This document shows positions 63,110 to 64,000 of a DNA stretch of 64,000 nt, piece after piece. The translations under genes and the position numbers were made by a program. The first letter of the stretch is position 1, and every line of letters starts with the position of its first letter. The notes below the pieces were generated by a model that ran no database searches, was not told the origin of the DNA, and worked only from the letters and a program-made list of their open reading frames with translations. The DNA comes from Franzmannia pantelleriensis (GTDB lineage: Bacteria > Pseudomonadota > Gammaproteobacteria > Pseudomonadales > Halomonadaceae), in contig NZ_FNGH01000007.1 in assembly GCF_900102875.1 (NCBI RefSeq), forward strand, positions 60,246-124,245. The letters run 5' to 3'.

Positions 63110-63940
63110 ATGAAGAAACCGTCCTTTACCACGCTGATGCTGATCGCGGGGCTGCTGTTTCTGTATCTGCCAATGGCGATCCTGGTGTTCTACTCGTTCA
63201 ACTCGTCGCGACTGGTGACGGTGTGGGCGGGCTTTTCGGGCCGCTGGTATATCGAACTGTTCCGCGACCGTCAGATACTGGCCGCAGTCTGGACCAGCCT
63301 GCGTATCGCTTTCTTCTCGGCGACCATGGCGGTGTGCCTGGGCACCATGGCGGCCTTCGTGATGACCCGCTTCACGCGCTTTCGCGGCAAGACCGCGCTG
63401 TCGAGCATGGTCACCGCGCCGCTGGTGATGCCCGAGGTGATCACCGGCCTGTCGCTGCTGCTGCTGTTCGTGCACATGGCGCAGATGATCGGCTGGCCGG
63501 CGGATCGCGGCATGGTCACCATCTGGATTGCCCACACCACCTTCTGCAGCGCCTATGTGGCAGTGGTGGTGGCCTCGCGCCTGCGCGAGGTCGACCTGTC
63601 AATCGAGGAGGCGGCGCTGGATCTCGGCTCGCCGCCGGTCAAGACCTTCTTCCAGATCACCCTACCGGTGATTGCCCCGGCGCTGGCCGCCGGCTGGCTG
63701 CTGGCCTTCACCCTGTCGCTGGACGACCTGGTCATTGCCAGCTTCGTCTCCGGTCCCGGTGCCAGTACCTTGCCGATGGTGGTGTTCTCCTCGGTGCGCA
63801 TGGGGGTATCGCCGAAGATCAACGCCCTTGCCACCTTGATCATCCTGGCGGTATCGCTGGCGACCTTCCTGGCCTGGTACTTCATGCGCAGAAGCGAAAA
63901 CAAGCGGCGCATAGCCATGGCCCAGCAGGACGCCGGCTGA
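63110..63940 (+). CDS. potI: Putrescine ABC transporter permease (PotI)
   Basis: The 276-residue permease has the EAA loop IEEAALDLGSPPVKTFFQITLP and six helices, with LTLSLDDLVIASFVSGPG. AAGGAG precedes ATG 63110, which is why I prefer it to GTG 63104. The last 60 bases of the window show nothing recognisable. Confidence 0.92.
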   Translation: MKKPSFTTLMLIAGLLFLYLPMAILVFYSFNSSRLVTVWAGFSGRWYIELFRDRQILAAVWTSLRIAFFSATMAVCLGTMAAFVMTRFTRFRGKTALSSMVTAPLVMPEVITGLSLLLLFVHMAQMIGWPADRGMVTIWIAHTTFCSAYVAVVVASRLREVDLSIEEAALDLGSPPVKTFFQITLPVIAPALAAGWLLAFTLSLDDLVIASFVSGPGASTLPMVVFSSVRMGVSPKINALATLIILAVSLATFLAWYFMRRSENKRRIAMAQQDAG

Positions 63941-64000
63941 TTCAGTCTGATGATAATGGCGCCAAGGACAATCATAGGAGCGATTTCAATCGCGATGCAG

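Overview
The window looks like chromosomal DNA of a halophilic gammaproteobacterium, most likely Halomonas or a close relative (inference). The support is high GC, Shine-Dalgarno-led genes, and the core blocks hemA-prfA-prmC-moeB and lolB-ispE-tRNA(Gln)-prs-rplY-pth-ychF. Protein sequences resemble the Pseudomonas/Halomonas side of the class. No rRNA, prophage, insertion sequence or CRISPR array was found.

Layout. Positions 1-39 kb are an accessory, regulator-rich region. It is built mostly of small modules, each a one- or two-component regulator (AraC, MarR, Lrp, LysR, PadR, GlxA, XRE, WYL, ArsR) divergent from or next to a transporter or small oxidoreductase. Included are a NepI-type exporter, a YgeA-type amino acid racemase, two DUF899 thioredoxin-like proteins, a HigBA toxin-antitoxin pair, a His-rich protein with a PepSY membrane protein, an Nmad3 protein next to endonuclease IV, two EamA and two LysE exporters, an N-acetyltransferase, a PadR-MFS-ArsH arsenic-type cluster, azoreductase, Ada, and a YciI-ECF42 sigma factor pair. 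The region also holds many gene remnants (ArsR, PhzF, cupin, ABM monooxygenase, MFS, azoreductase, LysR, MmyB-type regulator), so it is undergoing turnover.

Positions 39-57 kb are mostly core: ligB, prc, an M18 aminopeptidase, tRNA-Met, ychF, pth, rplY, prs, tRNA-Gln, ispE, lolB and a TPR lipoprotein on the minus strand, then hemA, prfA, prmC, an extra AsnC-type regulator and moeB on the plus strand. Positions 57-64 kb are a polyamine block: a gamma-glutamylputrescine oxidase-like enzyme, a gamma-glutamylputrescine synthetase-like enzyme, and a complete putrescine ABC importer (potF, potG, potH, potI). Together they would import putrescine and feed it into the gamma-glutamylated degradation route.

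The most interesting system is the PadR-MFS-arsH unit at 22.3-24.7 kb. The regulator carries a vicinal Cys-Cys pair beside its DNA-recognition region. Two near-identical palindromes (consensus TACCTCGATSATCRAGGTA) lie before padR and before the MFS gene, and an 18-codon ORF joins the two genes by ATGA overlaps on both sides. Also notable are the Nmad3-nfo pair, reciprocal decay of a duplicated cupin/monooxygenase unit, and several well-formed operators.
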